Source of the DNA: Bog-473 sp963744225
Lineage (GTDB): Bacteria; Actinomycetota; Acidimicrobiia; Acidimicrobiales; RAAP-2
DNA: 64,000 nucleotides
Assembly: GCA_963744225.1 (NCBI GenBank)
Contig: CAVUSV010000004.1
Coordinates: forward strand, 1,922,001 to 1,986,000
Reading direction: 5' to 3'
Position numbers and translations under genes: made by a program. Each line of letters starts with the position of its first letter. Positions within the stretch are counted from its first letter, which is position 1. Shown here in pieces: positions 36,529 to 45,895 of this stretch. Under the pieces are notes generated by a model. The model saw only the letters and a program-made list of their open reading frames with translations. It was not told the origin of the DNA and did not search any database.

Positions 36529-38061
36529 ATGCGACTGGCTTGGCAGAACTCGAGATTTTCACGTCGTAATGGAACCGGATCGGGGCGCAAGGCTCGTCAG
36601 TTCGGCACGGTCATTGAAGCGGGGATGGCATCAGTTCTGGTCGTTGCCGGCCTCATCGTGTTTGCCGGATCGGCTTCCGCCCACAACAACATCGTTCATT
36701 CGAGCGGGAGCTGCGGCCATCCGGCCGGAACCGGGGCAACGATCACGTGGACCGTCGTCAACGACTTTCCCGCATCGGAGTCTGGCAGTGCTTCTGCCAC
36801 CGGCGGCGGTCTCAACACCACCGCATTGAGCATCGCCTCGTCGCCGACCTATCCCGCCAACGCCTCGAACCAGGTGTTCACTCAGACGCTGTCTGCCGCG
36901 GAGCTGGCGACGCTTCTGGCGACACCGAGCCAGACCGTCACGTTCAACTGGTCCGCCACCTGGACTTCGCATCCGGTCTTTTCGACGACCGGCTCGGGAA
37001 CGTTCAACCTTTCCGAGCTGGTAAACGGCTGTGTGGCGCCCGCTCCGATCGCTTCGCAGACCACCACGCAAGCCTCGGCGAGCGGGATCGTCCTCGGCCA
37101 GAGCGTCACGGACACCGCGACCGTGACGGGTACCACCGCAGGGGGCCTGCCCACTGGGACCGTCGCCTTCACCGTGTGCGGTCCGATGGCGTCGGCCGCA
37201 ACGTGCCCGGGCGGTACACCCGTGGGCACGCCGGTGACGCTGAGCGGCTCCGCGGTTACCGCGACCGCAACGTCGGCCTCGTTCAAGCCCACGGCGCCTG
37301 GCACGTATTGCTTCGGAGCCGTCTACACCCCAGGTCAAGGCTCGAACTACTTGACGTCCAGCGGCAACACCAGCGGGGCGGTCCAGTCGAACGAGTGCTT
37401 CTCGATGACGGCGCCGAACTTCACGGTGACCAAGGCCGACATGCCGGGAACCGGCACCGCGGTGCCGCCGAGCTCGACGATCAACTACACCATCGCCATC
37501 AAGAACGTCGGCAACGCAGCCGGAACGGCGACGGTGACTGACGTAGTGCCCTCATCCCTGACGGTTAAGGGGACGCCGACCTGCGTGGCTACCTTGCCCG
37601 ACACCTGCACCGTGGCCAACCCGAGCGGGAGCACCTGGACCTTCACGGTGAACCTGGCCGCCGGTGACAGCGCCACCGCGACCTTCGCCACCACGGTGGC
37701 GGCGAGCGCCAGCGGGACCGTCACAAATACGGCAACGATCACCGATGGGGCGTGCACGACGGCATCCGGCTGCTCGTCGACGGTCTCCAACCCGGTGACG
37801 CTGGTTACCACCGCAGTCACGCAAACGCCGCCGACCACGCCGGCCACCACGCCGGCCACCACGCCGGCGACCACGCCGCCCAGCACGCACAGCACCGCGC
37901 CCGTCACCTCGCCCAGCACGACTCCGACGATCGCCTTCACAGGTGCACCCTTGTCGCAGCAGTGGTTAATCGGCCTGGCGGCCCTGATGCTGGGCTCGGG
38001 CCTTGTGTTCCTCGCCCGCTGGCGTCGCCGCATCCCCCGCCACGCAGCTTCGAAGAGGTAG
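36529..38061 (+). CDS. DUF11-type surface protein with cell-wall-sorting-like tail
   Basis: A 510-residue secreted protein. The signal peptide is around residues 30-55 (GMASVLVVAGLIVFAGSASAH). Two Ig-like beta domains follow; the second is a DUF11-type domain (FTVTKADMPGTGTAVPPSSTINYTIAIKNVGNAAGTATVTD). A stalk of Thr-Pro-Ala repeats (TTPATTPATTPATTPP) leads to a sorting signal: IAFTGAP, a hydrophobic helix (LIGLAALMLGSGLVFLA) and RWRRR. IAFTG resembles the LAxTG motif of class E sortases. Anchored to the wall by a sortase not in this window. Confidence 0.75.
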   Translation: MRLAWQNSRFSRRNGTGSGRKARQFGTVIEAGMASVLVVAGLIVFAGSASAHNNIVHSSGSCGHPAGTGATITWTVVNDFPASESGSASATGGGLNTTALSIASSPTYPANASNQVFTQTLSAAELATLLATPSQTVTFNWSATWTSHPVFSTTGSGTFNLSELVNGCVAPAPIASQTTTQASASGIVLGQSVTDTATVTGTTAGGLPTGTVAFTVCGPMASAATCPGGTPVGTPVTLSGSAVTATATSASFKPTAPGTYCFGAVYTPGQGSNYLTSSGNTSGAVQSNECFSMTAPNFTVTKADMPGTGTAVPPSSTINYTIAIKNVGNAAGTATVTDVVPSSLTVKGTPTCVATLPDTCTVANPSGSTWTFTVNLAAGDSATATFATTVAASASGTVTNTATITDGACTTASGCSSTVSNPVTLVTTAVTQTPPTTPATTPATTPATTPPSTHSTAPVTSPSTTPTIAFTGAPLSQQWLIGLAALMLGSGLVFLARWRRRIPRHAASKR

Positions 38062-38096
38062 GCCTGGTCTAGGGAGGAAGGTTTCTCGAGAGTGAA

Positions 38097-38133
38097 CTCC
38101 TTCTGGGCGGGGGCGGTACCCGCTTAGAAGGAG
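38097..38133. terminator. Bidirectional terminator hairpin
   Basis: CTCCTTCTGGGCGGG (38097-38111) pairs with CCCGCTTAGAAGGAG (38119-38133) at 13 of 15 positions, with a 7-base loop. It lies between the convergent DUF11 and glpK genes and overlaps the glpK stop codon. Confidence 0.55.
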
Positions 38134-39630
38134 ATCCCCGAGAGCTCCGGGATGGTTGCTTGGGCCTTCGCCCTCGCAGCCAACCAACGCTCCCGGGCGG
38201 CTGCCCGGACTGCCTCGTCCGCTCGGGGCTCGACCGTACGGCGTGGCGAGAACGTGTCCGCCAGCTCCTCGGTCGATCCATAGGTGCCGACGGCCAACCC
38301 GGCCAGGAGGCCTGCGCCAAGCGTCGTCGCCTCCAAGACCGGCGAGACCTCCACGGGTCGGCCGATTGCCTCAGCCAGCGCGTCGACGAAGACACCGTTG
38401 TCCGACATGCCGCCGTCGATGCGCAGGGTTCCGATCGGGTAACCGCTGTCGTGCTCCGTGGCCTCGACCAGGTCTGCACCCCTGTGGGCCACTCCCTCGA
38501 GGACGGCCCGCACGACCTCGGCCCGTCCCGAGCCCCGGGTGAGGCCGATCAGGGCGCCCCGGGCGCCGAAGTCCCAGACCGGGGTGCCAAGGCCGAGGAG
38601 TGCTGGAACGAACCAGACGTCCCCCGAAGTCTCACACCGTGCCGCCACGGCCTCGGATTCGGCCGACGTCGCGATGATCGCCGAGGTCGTCCCGCAACCA
38701 CTCGACCGCGGTCCCGGCCGACAGCATCACCGCCTCGGTCCCCCAGGTGGCCTGCCCTGACACCCGGAAGGCGACGATGGGAAAGGTTCCCGCGTTGCCG
38801 CGGCCGGCGATGGTCGGGCCGTGACCCGGTCCGGTGCATTGGTCGAGCATCCCGCCCGTGCCAAAGGTCGCCTTGGCCAGGCCCGGCAGGGTACAGCCCT
38901 GGCCGACGAGCGAGGCTTGCTGGTCTCCGGCGATGCCGCAGATGGGGGGCGCGCCCAGTACAGCGCCTGCCGCACCGACGCCCCCTGAAGAGTCGACGAT
39001 TGCCGGCATCATTGGGAGAGGAATCCTGAGCTTCTCGAGCAACCGCTCGTCCCAGTCGATGGTTGCCGGGTCGATGAGGGCAGTCACGGCGGCATTCGTG
39101 GCATCGGTGACGTGGAGCGCATCGGAGCCCGAGGCGGCGCCCCCCGAGAGGGTCCAGGCGACCCAGCTGTCAACGGTCCCAAAACACAGCTCGCCCCGTT
39201 CGGCCCGCGACCGCTCAGGGTCGACTTGGTCGAGGATCGCCATCAACTTCGTGGCTGACGCGTTGGGCGCGAGGCGGATCCCCTCGCCCTGGAGCACGAG
39301 GCAGGTTCCGACGGTACGCAGGTCCTGCCAACCGATGCCCGGGGCGAGGGGCCTTCCCGTCGAGCGCTCCCACACGATGCTCGAGGCCCTTTGGTTGGCG
39401 ATGCCGACGCCGGCTACCGGGCCCCCCTCGCTCAGTGCGGCATGGGCCATCGCCAGGACGTCTTGGGCCATGCGTGCGGCGTCGAACTCCACGAGACCCG
39501 GCGCGGGCGAGTCGGGGAGGAGGCGGACATGGTGTTCGTGCTCGACGCTGGCATCGGGGCGCACGATGGCGGCGCGGACACCCGAGGTGCCGACGTCGAC
39601 GACGAGAATGCTGCCCCCCGGTCCGGTCAT
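38124..39630 (-). CDS. glpK: Glycerol kinase-like FGGY kinase, one frameshift
   Basis: Two frames make one kinase. The N-terminal part from ATG 39630 has ILVVDVGTSGVRAAIVRPD (phosphate 1), GIANQRASSIVWERSTGRPL and ICGIAGDQQASLVGQGC; after a one-base shift near 38680 (GACCTCGGCGATCATC) the rest has GDVWFVPALLGLGTPVWD and LRIDGGMSDNGVFVDALAE. The span is 3n+1, so one base is extra. FGGY kinases phosphorylate polyols; glycerol is inferred from the glpD context and FxPAxxGLGxPxWD. It overlaps the upstream gene by four bases (ATGA), so the three genes form an operon. Confidence 0.85.
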
Positions 39631-41138
39631 GTCCAGGGCGCGGGTCCGAAGGGAGAGGCCAAGCCAAATTTGCCCGGGTTGAGAATGCCCTTCGGATCGA
39701 ACGTCTCTTTGAGACCCCGGAGTACGTCGAAACCCGAGCCGAGGGCGCGGGGCAGGAAGCGGGATCGGTTCAATCCGATGCCGTGGTGATGACTGATGGC
39801 CGCGCCGTGGGCCAGCGTGATATCTGTCACGACGTCCCATGCGTGGCGGTAGTAACGCTCGCGCCACGCGTCGTCGCCGTCGGGACCGCGCCCGCCGAAG
39901 GTGAAGTAGAGACACGCGCCATCGGTATAAGCGTGCGATTGGTGTGCCGACGCCGCCAGCGTCCCGTCAATCGCCTTGAGCGCGCCAACCACGTCCTCGA
40001 AGAGGCCGGGAAGCGCAGCCCATGCTCCGGACACCTCGACCGTGTCGACAACGATGCCGCCGCGCCAGAGGGGAGCCAATGCCGACACGTCGTTGCGGTG
40101 TCCCAGCCAACGCTCCACCAGCTCGATGTCGAGGGGATGTGCGCCGGACTGGCTCGAACATTCGTCGTCGACGACGACGATGCTGCCTGCCAAGATCTCT
40201 GGGTCGGCCTCATCGAGGACGATGAGGACGTTCGTGTCCGGGTGCTCGAAGTTGCGCTCAGACTCGGTCTGGTCATACAGCCGTAAGACGGCCGGCGTGG
40301 CGCCGCGGCGGAGGATCTTGCGGCAGGCCTCGAGGCCAGCCGCGAACGTGGTGAACCCGAAGGCCCGTCTCTCCTGTGCCCTCGGGAGCGGGTGGAGGCG
40401 GAGGCGGGCCTGGGTGATGATGCCGAGGGTGCCTTCGCTGCCCACGAAGAGCTGGGTCAAATTCGGCCCGGTCGCAGCGCGCGGGGCCTTTCCCTCCGTC
40501 TGCACGATGCGGCCGTCGGCCAGCACGACTTCGAGCCCGACGACCATGTCCTCGATCTTCCCGTAGCGGGTCGAGTACTGCCCAGCGCCGCGGCAGGCCA
40601 ACCACCCGCCGACGGTGGAGAGATCCATCGACTGGGGCCAGTGGCCCACGGTGTAACCGTCTCCAAACTTGGCGAGGGCGGCCTCGAGATCGGGACCGAA
40701 GGTGCCGGCCCGCACGTCGGCCGTGAGCGAGATCTCGTCCACGTCCTTCAGGCCCGCCAGCGCGGTCATGTCGAGGGTGATGCCGCCATGCACGGGAATC
40801 GATCCGCCGCAGACTCCACTGCGCCCTGCCGCTGCCGTCACTGGCACGCGCGCCTCGTTGCAGGCCGCCAGCACCTCGGCCACCTCTGTCGCTGAGGTCG
40901 GCCGGACCACTGCCGCGGGGCGCTGGGGGACGGCGCCCTCGGCAGCCCAGCCGATCGCCAGCGGCCACCAGTCCCGGCCCGCCTCGGCCCTGGCATCGTC
41001 GTCGGTGAGGACCGTGGCTCCGCTGGCGGCGATGCGGTCTAGGAGGGCGGGTGGGACCTCGACGTTGCGCGCGCCCAGGCGGTCCTCCACCCCGCCGGGC
41101 GCCCCGTCGATGGGAGTGACGGGAGTGGGTTCTGTCAC
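39627..41138 (-). CDS. FAD-binding oxidase, AGPS/glycolate-oxidase type
   Basis: A flavoprotein of about 503 residues starting at GTG 41138, overlapping the glpD stop. The FAD domain shows PVTAAAGRSGVCGGSIPVHGGITLDMTAL and TVGGWLACRGAGQYSTRYGKIEDMVVGLEVVLADG; the C-terminal cap has AISHHHGIGLNRSRFLP, the His-rich active-site motif of alkyl-dihydroxyacetonephosphate synthases, and NPGKFG at the end. AGPS builds ether lipids from acyl-DHAP; bacterial relatives can also be simple 2-hydroxyacid oxidases. Location between glpD and glpK links it to glycerol phosphate metabolism. Confidence 0.8.
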   Translation of the reverse strand: MTEPTPVTPIDGAPGGVEDRLGARNVEVPPALLDRIAASGATVLTDDDARAEAGRDWWPLAIGWAAEGAVPQRPAAVVRPTSATEVAEVLAACNEARVPVTAAAGRSGVCGGSIPVHGGITLDMTALAGLKDVDEISLTADVRAGTFGPDLEAALAKFGDGYTVGHWPQSMDLSTVGGWLACRGAGQYSTRYGKIEDMVVGLEVVLADGRIVQTEGKAPRAATGPNLTQLFVGSEGTLGIITQARLRLHPLPRAQERRAFGFTTFAAGLEACRKILRRGATPAVLRLYDQTESERNFEHPDTNVLIVLDEADPEILAGSIVVVDDECSSQSGAHPLDIELVERWLGHRNDVSALAPLWRGGIVVDTVEVSGAWAALPGLFEDVVGALKAIDGTLAASAHQSHAYTDGACLYFTFGGRGPDGDDAWRERYYRHAWDVVTDITLAHGAAISHHHGIGLNRSRFLPRALGSGFDVLRGLKETFDPKGILNPGKFGLASPFGPAPWT

Positions 41139-42796
41139 GGTAGGTCGAGGCCGGCGGTCAGCAGCTCCTTTTGGCATGAGCCCGTGAATCGGGCCACCTG
41201 CTCAGCCGCCTCTCTCTCGTCCCAGCCCATATCGGGTGCAATGAGGGCCGCGATGGCCGGCGCTGCCTCCATCGTGCTGTGCGCGCGCTGGATGGAAGCC
41301 CTCGTCCGTCGCGACACAACGTCGTCCAGAGTTCGGGCCATCTCCTCGCGGACCGCGTAGACGACCTCCGCACCGATGTAGGGCAATCCCGCCACGACCG
41401 GTTCGAGCAGCTCTGGGCGGTCGCCGGCCAGTGCGAGCACCGCGGTGGACTCGGTCCCGTAGCGACCGAGGAGATGCGCCTGGGGTTGGGCCATCGCCAC
41501 CGGATCACGGGTTCTGGTCGTCGCGCCAATGAGGGGAAGAGACTTGGTGAGGCAGCGTCGCCGGCGAGGAGACTCGCCGAGACGACTCACGACGACGTCG
41601 ACGGTGTCCTGCGCCATCTTGCGGTACGTCGTGAGTTTGCCGCCGGTCACCGTCACGACGCCGTGCGTCGACGTCCGGACGGTGTGGCGGCGCGACAGGT
41701 CGGCGGTGCGCTCCGAGACGGCCCCCCCTTTGGCCCGCGGCGCCAGGAGGGGCCGCAACCCAGCCCAGACACCCGTCACGTCGAAGCGCGTGAGGTGGGA
41801 AGTCGTGACGTTATTGGCGGCGTCCAACAGGTAATCCACGTCTTCAGGGGTGCAAACAGGATCGTCGAGGGGACCCGCGTAATCGGTGTCGGTCGTGCCG
41901 AGATAGACGAGGTCGGTCCCGGGCCAGGACACCACGAAGATTGAGCGCCTGTCCTTTGGCACCGGGATGACCGCGGCAATGTCACACGGCAACCGGTTGG
42001 CGGGCACGGTCACGTGCACGCCCTTTGCCGGGCGGATGGCGTGCGGGTGCGTGCCTTCGTCAAGGGCGCGCACTTCGTCGGCCCAGACACCGGTGGCATT
42101 GACGACGACCCGTGACCGAATGGGGAAATCGGACGCCTCGTCGTCTGCCGTGGCCCGCACCACGGCGCCGTTGACTGATCCGCTTGGACCGGTGGTGAGG
42201 CGGACGACGGGGGTGTAGTTGGCGACGGCGGCCCCGTACTCGCACGCCGCGGTGCGCGCCAGTGTGAGCGTGAGGCGAGCATCGTCTGCCCGAGCATCGA
42301 AGTAGAGAAAACCGGCGACCAGGTGATCGGTGTTGAGGGTTGGGAGGTGCGCGATCGCCTCGTCTTTTGATACCTCACGGTGTCGTTCGCCGATGCGCCA
42401 GCCGCCGGTGAGGTCGTACATCCAGAGAGCCGTGGCATACGAGCGAGCCATCGCCTTGGACACGACACCGTCGCGTCCAAACAGGGGGATGAGAAACGGC
42501 AACGGGGAAACGAGGTGCGGGGCGTTGTCGAGCAGGCGCTGCCGCTCGGCCAGGTTCTCATACACGAGGCGAAACTCGCGCTGCTGCAGGTAGCGGAGGC
42601 CGCCGTGGACCATCTTCGATGACTTCGACGATGTCCCCGACGCGAAGTCCCCCTTCTCCACCAGGGCCGTCTTCAGACCGCGACTGGCGGCATCGAGCGC
42701 AACACCCGCGCCGGTGACCCCACCTCCGATGACGAGGACGTCGAACTCCTCGTCGGCGAGGCGGCGCAATGCGTCGTCACGGCGAAAGGGGTGCAC
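41135..42796 (-). CDS. glpD: Glycerol-3-phosphate dehydrogenase (FAD-dependent)
   Basis: A 553-residue aerobic glycerol-3-phosphate dehydrogenase. FDVLVIGGGVTGAGVALDAASRG binds FAD; KGDFASGTSSKSSKMVHGGLRYLQQ is the GlpD signature near residue 50. Further motifs are IFVVSWPGTDLVYLGTTDTDY, VTGGKLTTYRKMAQDTVD and the C-terminal helical domain. It oxidises glycerol-3-phosphate to DHAP at the membrane, giving electrons to quinone. It is the first gene of the glpD-AGPS-like-glpK operon. Confidence 0.93.
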   Translation of the reverse strand: MHPFRRDDALRRLADEEFDVLVIGGGVTGAGVALDAASRGLKTALVEKGDFASGTSSKSSKMVHGGLRYLQQREFRLVYENLAERQRLLDNAPHLVSPLPFLIPLFGRDGVVSKAMARSYATALWMYDLTGGWRIGERHREVSKDEAIAHLPTLNTDHLVAGFLYFDARADDARLTLTLARTAACEYGAAVANYTPVVRLTTGPSGSVNGAVVRATADDEASDFPIRSRVVVNATGVWADEVRALDEGTHPHAIRPAKGVHVTVPANRLPCDIAAVIPVPKDRRSIFVVSWPGTDLVYLGTTDTDYAGPLDDPVCTPEDVDYLLDAANNVTTSHLTRFDVTGVWAGLRPLLAPRAKGGAVSERTADLSRRHTVRTSTHGVVTVTGGKLTTYRKMAQDTVDVVVSRLGESPRRRRCLTKSLPLIGATTRTRDPVAMAQPQAHLLGRYGTESTAVLALAGDRPELLEPVVAGLPYIGAEVVYAVREEMARTLDDVVSRRTRASIQRAHSTMEAAPAIAALIAPDMGWDEREAAEQVARFTGSCQKELLTAGLDLP

Positions 42797-43126
42797 CGAT
42801 CAAGCCTGCCACATCCGCCCCGGACGATTCGTGGGCGTCAGCTGCCATCGGGGTAGCTCCGGCGGTGCAGCCCCATCGGATAATGGGGCAGCTTCGCGGG
42901 GCGTCGCCGCACTCTGGCGCGCCAGTTGACTCCAGTGCGTTGGCCCAGAGGACCGAGAACACAAGCCAGGGCGACGGCTCGTCTCGGCTCTACGGGATGT
43001 CCTGTGGCGGAGTCGATGTCCGCCTCCTTGTCGAGTTCGGGTGGAGGCAAGGAGCGCCTGCGACAGCAAGGTGGAGAGGGAATTCCGTCGACACCTGTTG
43101 CCTCTTCGCGCTCTAGGGTGCCGCTC
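42797..43126. other. Gap between divergent glpD and DUF3293 genes
   Basis: Expected to contain the glpD promoter on the minus strand. I see no clear operator or RNA element. The competing frames here lack start sites and have shadow-like composition. Confidence 0.35.
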
Positions 43127-43594
43127 ATGCAGTTGGCGCCCGGCGACCCGTGGGCGGCTTATGCCCGCACGGTGGTCGAGGTCCGACGGCCCCTTGAGGG
43201 GGACGTCGTGGTCCGAGCCGCCCTACCCGGGGCGGCCAGCGCATGGCCGTGGGCATCCGCGCAGGCCGTGCACATCCTGACCGCTTGGGACCCGGGCGAC
43301 GAGCGGCCGGGGGACGAGGAGAACCGCGCTCGTCAGTCGGCTCTGGAGGACGAACTGCGCCTCCGAGCGGGCGCTCTCTGGAGCGCGGTGGGACTTGATC
43401 CGTGGACGGGACACCGCGAGGAAGGGGTCGTCGCGAGTGGGATCGCCGAGGGCGAGGTACTTGCTCTGGGCGCCCGCTACCGTCAGGACGCCGTCTTCGT
43501 GTGGACGCCGGAGGAGTGGATCATCGCAGCGTGCACCGGGGGTCGACGGCTGGCGCTCGGTTGGTCGCTGGACCTGCCCGGACCCAATCGATGA
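43127..43594 (+). CDS. DUF3293 domain protein
   Basis: The start is ATG 43127 (MQLAPGDPWAAYARTVVEV). The 155-residue protein has the DUF3293 pattern: a strand-rich start, AVHILTAWDPGDERPGDEENRARQSALEDEL, GLDPWTGHREEGVVASGI and RYRQDAVFVWTPEEWIIAAC. Function of the family is unknown. The upstream part of the long frame (from 42926) is basic, Ser-rich and lacks a ribosome binding site, so it is not part of the protein. Confidence 0.75.
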   Translation: MQLAPGDPWAAYARTVVEVRRPLEGDVVVRAALPGAASAWPWASAQAVHILTAWDPGDERPGDEENRARQSALEDELRLRAGALWSAVGLDPWTGHREEGVVASGIAEGEVLALGARYRQDAVFVWTPEEWIIAACTGGRRLALGWSLDLPGPNR

Positions 43595-43865
43595 GCGGCC
43601 GCATGGCCTCGCACGGCCCAGCGGCGGTGTGGCCCTCGCTATCGGTCTGGGTTTCGCAATCCCAGGTACCCGACGGGTCGCCCGATCGTGGCGCGGCGCA
43701 GGCCACACGTGACCACCCCGCGGAGACGAATTGGCTTCAGGGCGACACCGAACGCGCCGATGTGCCTCGTGCAGGACGGTGTCGGAACCGACGTGTTGGG
43801 AGCAGGAGCGCCCGAGGTCGGACCGCGCCGGACGAGCGTTGGCGGCGCTTCGAGGAAGGACGGGG

Positions 43866-44336
43866 ATGGAACGCTTCGAGGAGGGCTGGGAGTACGAGCC
43901 CGAGGTCGACTCTTGGCTGGAAGCCGAGGCCGACCCTGAGGAGCTCTACCTCAGTCTCATATCGGACGAGGAGCGTCACCGATACTGGTCCGACAGCGTG
44001 TGGTCCCACGACACCGCCGACGAAATGCCCGCCGACTCGCTGCTCTTTTCGACTGGCGGCGCGGAGATGGAGCTGTGCCGAGAGATCCGCCTTTCTGAGT
44101 TGTGGGACCTCTGTCAGCGCCGACCCTGCACGATGGAGGAGTTCCTCGAGCTCTCGACTCTCGTCACCGAGGTCAGCGGGATACCCGGTTCGTTGTGCAT
44201 CGACTGCGCCATGCTGGAACGCCCGAACGTGCGTGCCAACTGGGCCTTAGCCACCACGACCCTCTGCCGCGGGCATCTCCGCTTTCGTCTCGGCCATGCA
44301 CAGATCGACGGGGGCAACACCCAGCGCTCCGCTTAG
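43866..44336 (+). CDS. Hypothetical acidic protein with Cys pairs
   Basis: From ATG 43866 (AAGGACGGGG upstream), 156 residues: an acidic N-terminus (MERFEEGWEYEPEVDSWLEAEADPEELYLSL is shown only in part by MERFEEGWEYEP), then LWDLCQRRPC, SLCIDCAMLE and LCRGHLRF. Five or six Cys in CxxC-like spacing suggest a metal site or disulfides. I do not recognise the family. It lies 38 bases ahead of pyrE and may be co-transcribed with it. Confidence 0.5.
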   Translation: MERFEEGWEYEPEVDSWLEAEADPEELYLSLISDEERHRYWSDSVWSHDTADEMPADSLLFSTGGAEMELCREIRLSELWDLCQRRPCTMEEFLELSTLVTEVSGIPGSLCIDCAMLERPNVRANWALATTTLCRGHLRFRLGHAQIDGGNTQRSA

Positions 44337-44374
44337 CGACCCCCCGGCCTCCGTCGCCCGTGCAGAATGGGGGT

Positions 44375-44908
44375 GTGACGTTGGCCGCCCGCGTCTTCGC
44401 TGCCTCCCATCTGAGCGGTACGTTCGTCCTGCGCTCGGGTCGCACCGCCGACCACTACTTCGACAAATACCGTTTTGAGTCCGACCCGGTTTTGCTGGCC
44501 GACATCGTCGAGGCGCTTGTCCCGCTCGTGCCCACCGGGATCGAGGGTCTGGCCGGACTCGAACTCGGGGGTGTTCCGTTGGCCACCATGTTGTCGTCGG
44601 TGACCGGGCTGCCGGCGTTCTTCGTCCGCAAACAGCCGAAGAAGTACGGCACCGAGCGGATCTGTGAAGGCGGAGATGTCGCAGGCCGCACCTTGCTCAT
44701 CATTGAGGACGTGGTGACGACCGGCGGCCAGATGGTGCTCTCGGCCCAGGACCTGCGCTCTGAAGGTGCGGTGGTCGAGCATGCAGTGTGCGTGATCGAC
44801 CGCGAAGGCGGCGGAGCCGATGTCGTCGGAGCGGAGGGCATCACGCTCCAGGCCCTCTTCAGTATGAGTGAGCTCGAGACGATCGGCACGGAGGCAAGCC
44901 CTCCCTGA
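44375..44908 (+). CDS. pyrE: Orotate phosphoribosyltransferase
   Basis: A 177-residue enzyme from GTG 44375. FVLRSGRTADHYFDKYRFESDP is the PyrE N-terminal signature, GLELGGVPLATMLS the phosphate region, FFVRKQPKKYGTERICEG the flexible catalytic loop with Lys, and LLIIEDVVTTGGQMV the PRPP-binding motif. It makes OMP from orotate and PRPP in pyrimidine synthesis. Length matches the family. The next gene is fur, 86 bases downstream. Confidence 0.9.
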   Translation: MTLAARVFAASHLSGTFVLRSGRTADHYFDKYRFESDPVLLADIVEALVPLVPTGIEGLAGLELGGVPLATMLSSVTGLPAFFVRKQPKKYGTERICEGGDVAGRTLLIIEDVVTTGGQMVLSAQDLRSEGAVVEHAVCVIDREGGGADVVGAEGITLQALFSMSELETIGTEASPP

Positions 44909-44942
44909 CGCGGTTGGGACACCGCCGCAGGTGGCGGACCGA

Positions 44943-44963
44943 TTTTGACAACGATTGTCAAAA
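44943..44963. promoter_or_regulatory. Perfect Fur-family operator
   Basis: TTTTGACA-ACGAT-TGTCAAAA is a palindrome with perfect 8-base arms, 32 bases ahead of the fur ATG. TTGTCA (44955-44960) with TATCCT (44980-44985) could be the promoter (19-base spacer), which the operator overlaps, suggesting autorepression. Confidence 0.7.
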
Positions 44964-44994
44964 TGACCGAGCGGCCCGCTATCCTGACACCGCT

Positions 44995-45423
44995 ATGCAG
45001 TCGCCGGACACGCTGACCGATCTCTTCCGTGCTCACGGGCGCAAGATCACTGCGCAGCGCCAGTGCATCTTCCGAGCCCTCGAGGGCGACGTCACTCATC
45101 CGTCAGCGGAGAGGGTGCACGAGAGGGTCCGCCGCGAGATGCCCAACGTCTCGCTCAAGACCGTCTACCAGACCCTCAACGACCTGGCCGAACTGGGCGC
45201 GATCAGCGTTCTCGAGGTAGGGACGGGTTCGGCCCGTTTCGACCCCAACGTTGAGACACCGCACCACCACCTGGTGTGCCGCTCTTGTGGGAAAGTGCGC
45301 GACCTGACGGCGGACTTTCCCGGGCTGCAGGTTCCCCGGCGAGCGGCCCGAGGCTTCGACGTCGACAGCGCCGAGGTCGTCTTCCGGGGTCTTTGCGACG
45401 AGTGCAAGCAATCTCAGCAGTAA
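44995..45423 (+). CDS. Fur-family metal/peroxide regulator
   Basis: A 142-residue regulator from ATG 44995. The winged helix includes HGRKITAQRQCIFRALE and NVSLKTVYQTLNDLAELGAIS (DNA-reading helix), then the metal-sensing HHHLVCRSCGKVRD and LCDECKQ, two CxxC pairs for the structural zinc. The class (Fur, Zur, PerR, Nur) cannot be fixed, but the following rubrerythrin, Fe-S and DUF3501 genes suggest a PerR-like or iron role. A perfect palindromic operator precedes it. Confidence 0.9.
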   Translation: MQSPDTLTDLFRAHGRKITAQRQCIFRALEGDVTHPSAERVHERVRREMPNVSLKTVYQTLNDLAELGAISVLEVGTGSARFDPNVETPHHHLVCRSCGKVRDLTADFPGLQVPRRAARGFDVDSAEVVFRGLCDECKQSQQ

Positions 45424-45462
45424 CCACCACAGCGGACCACAACCAGAAAGGCACCAATCACC

Positions 45463-45882
<420 letters not shown>

Positions 45883-45895
45883 GACAGCGGCCGCC

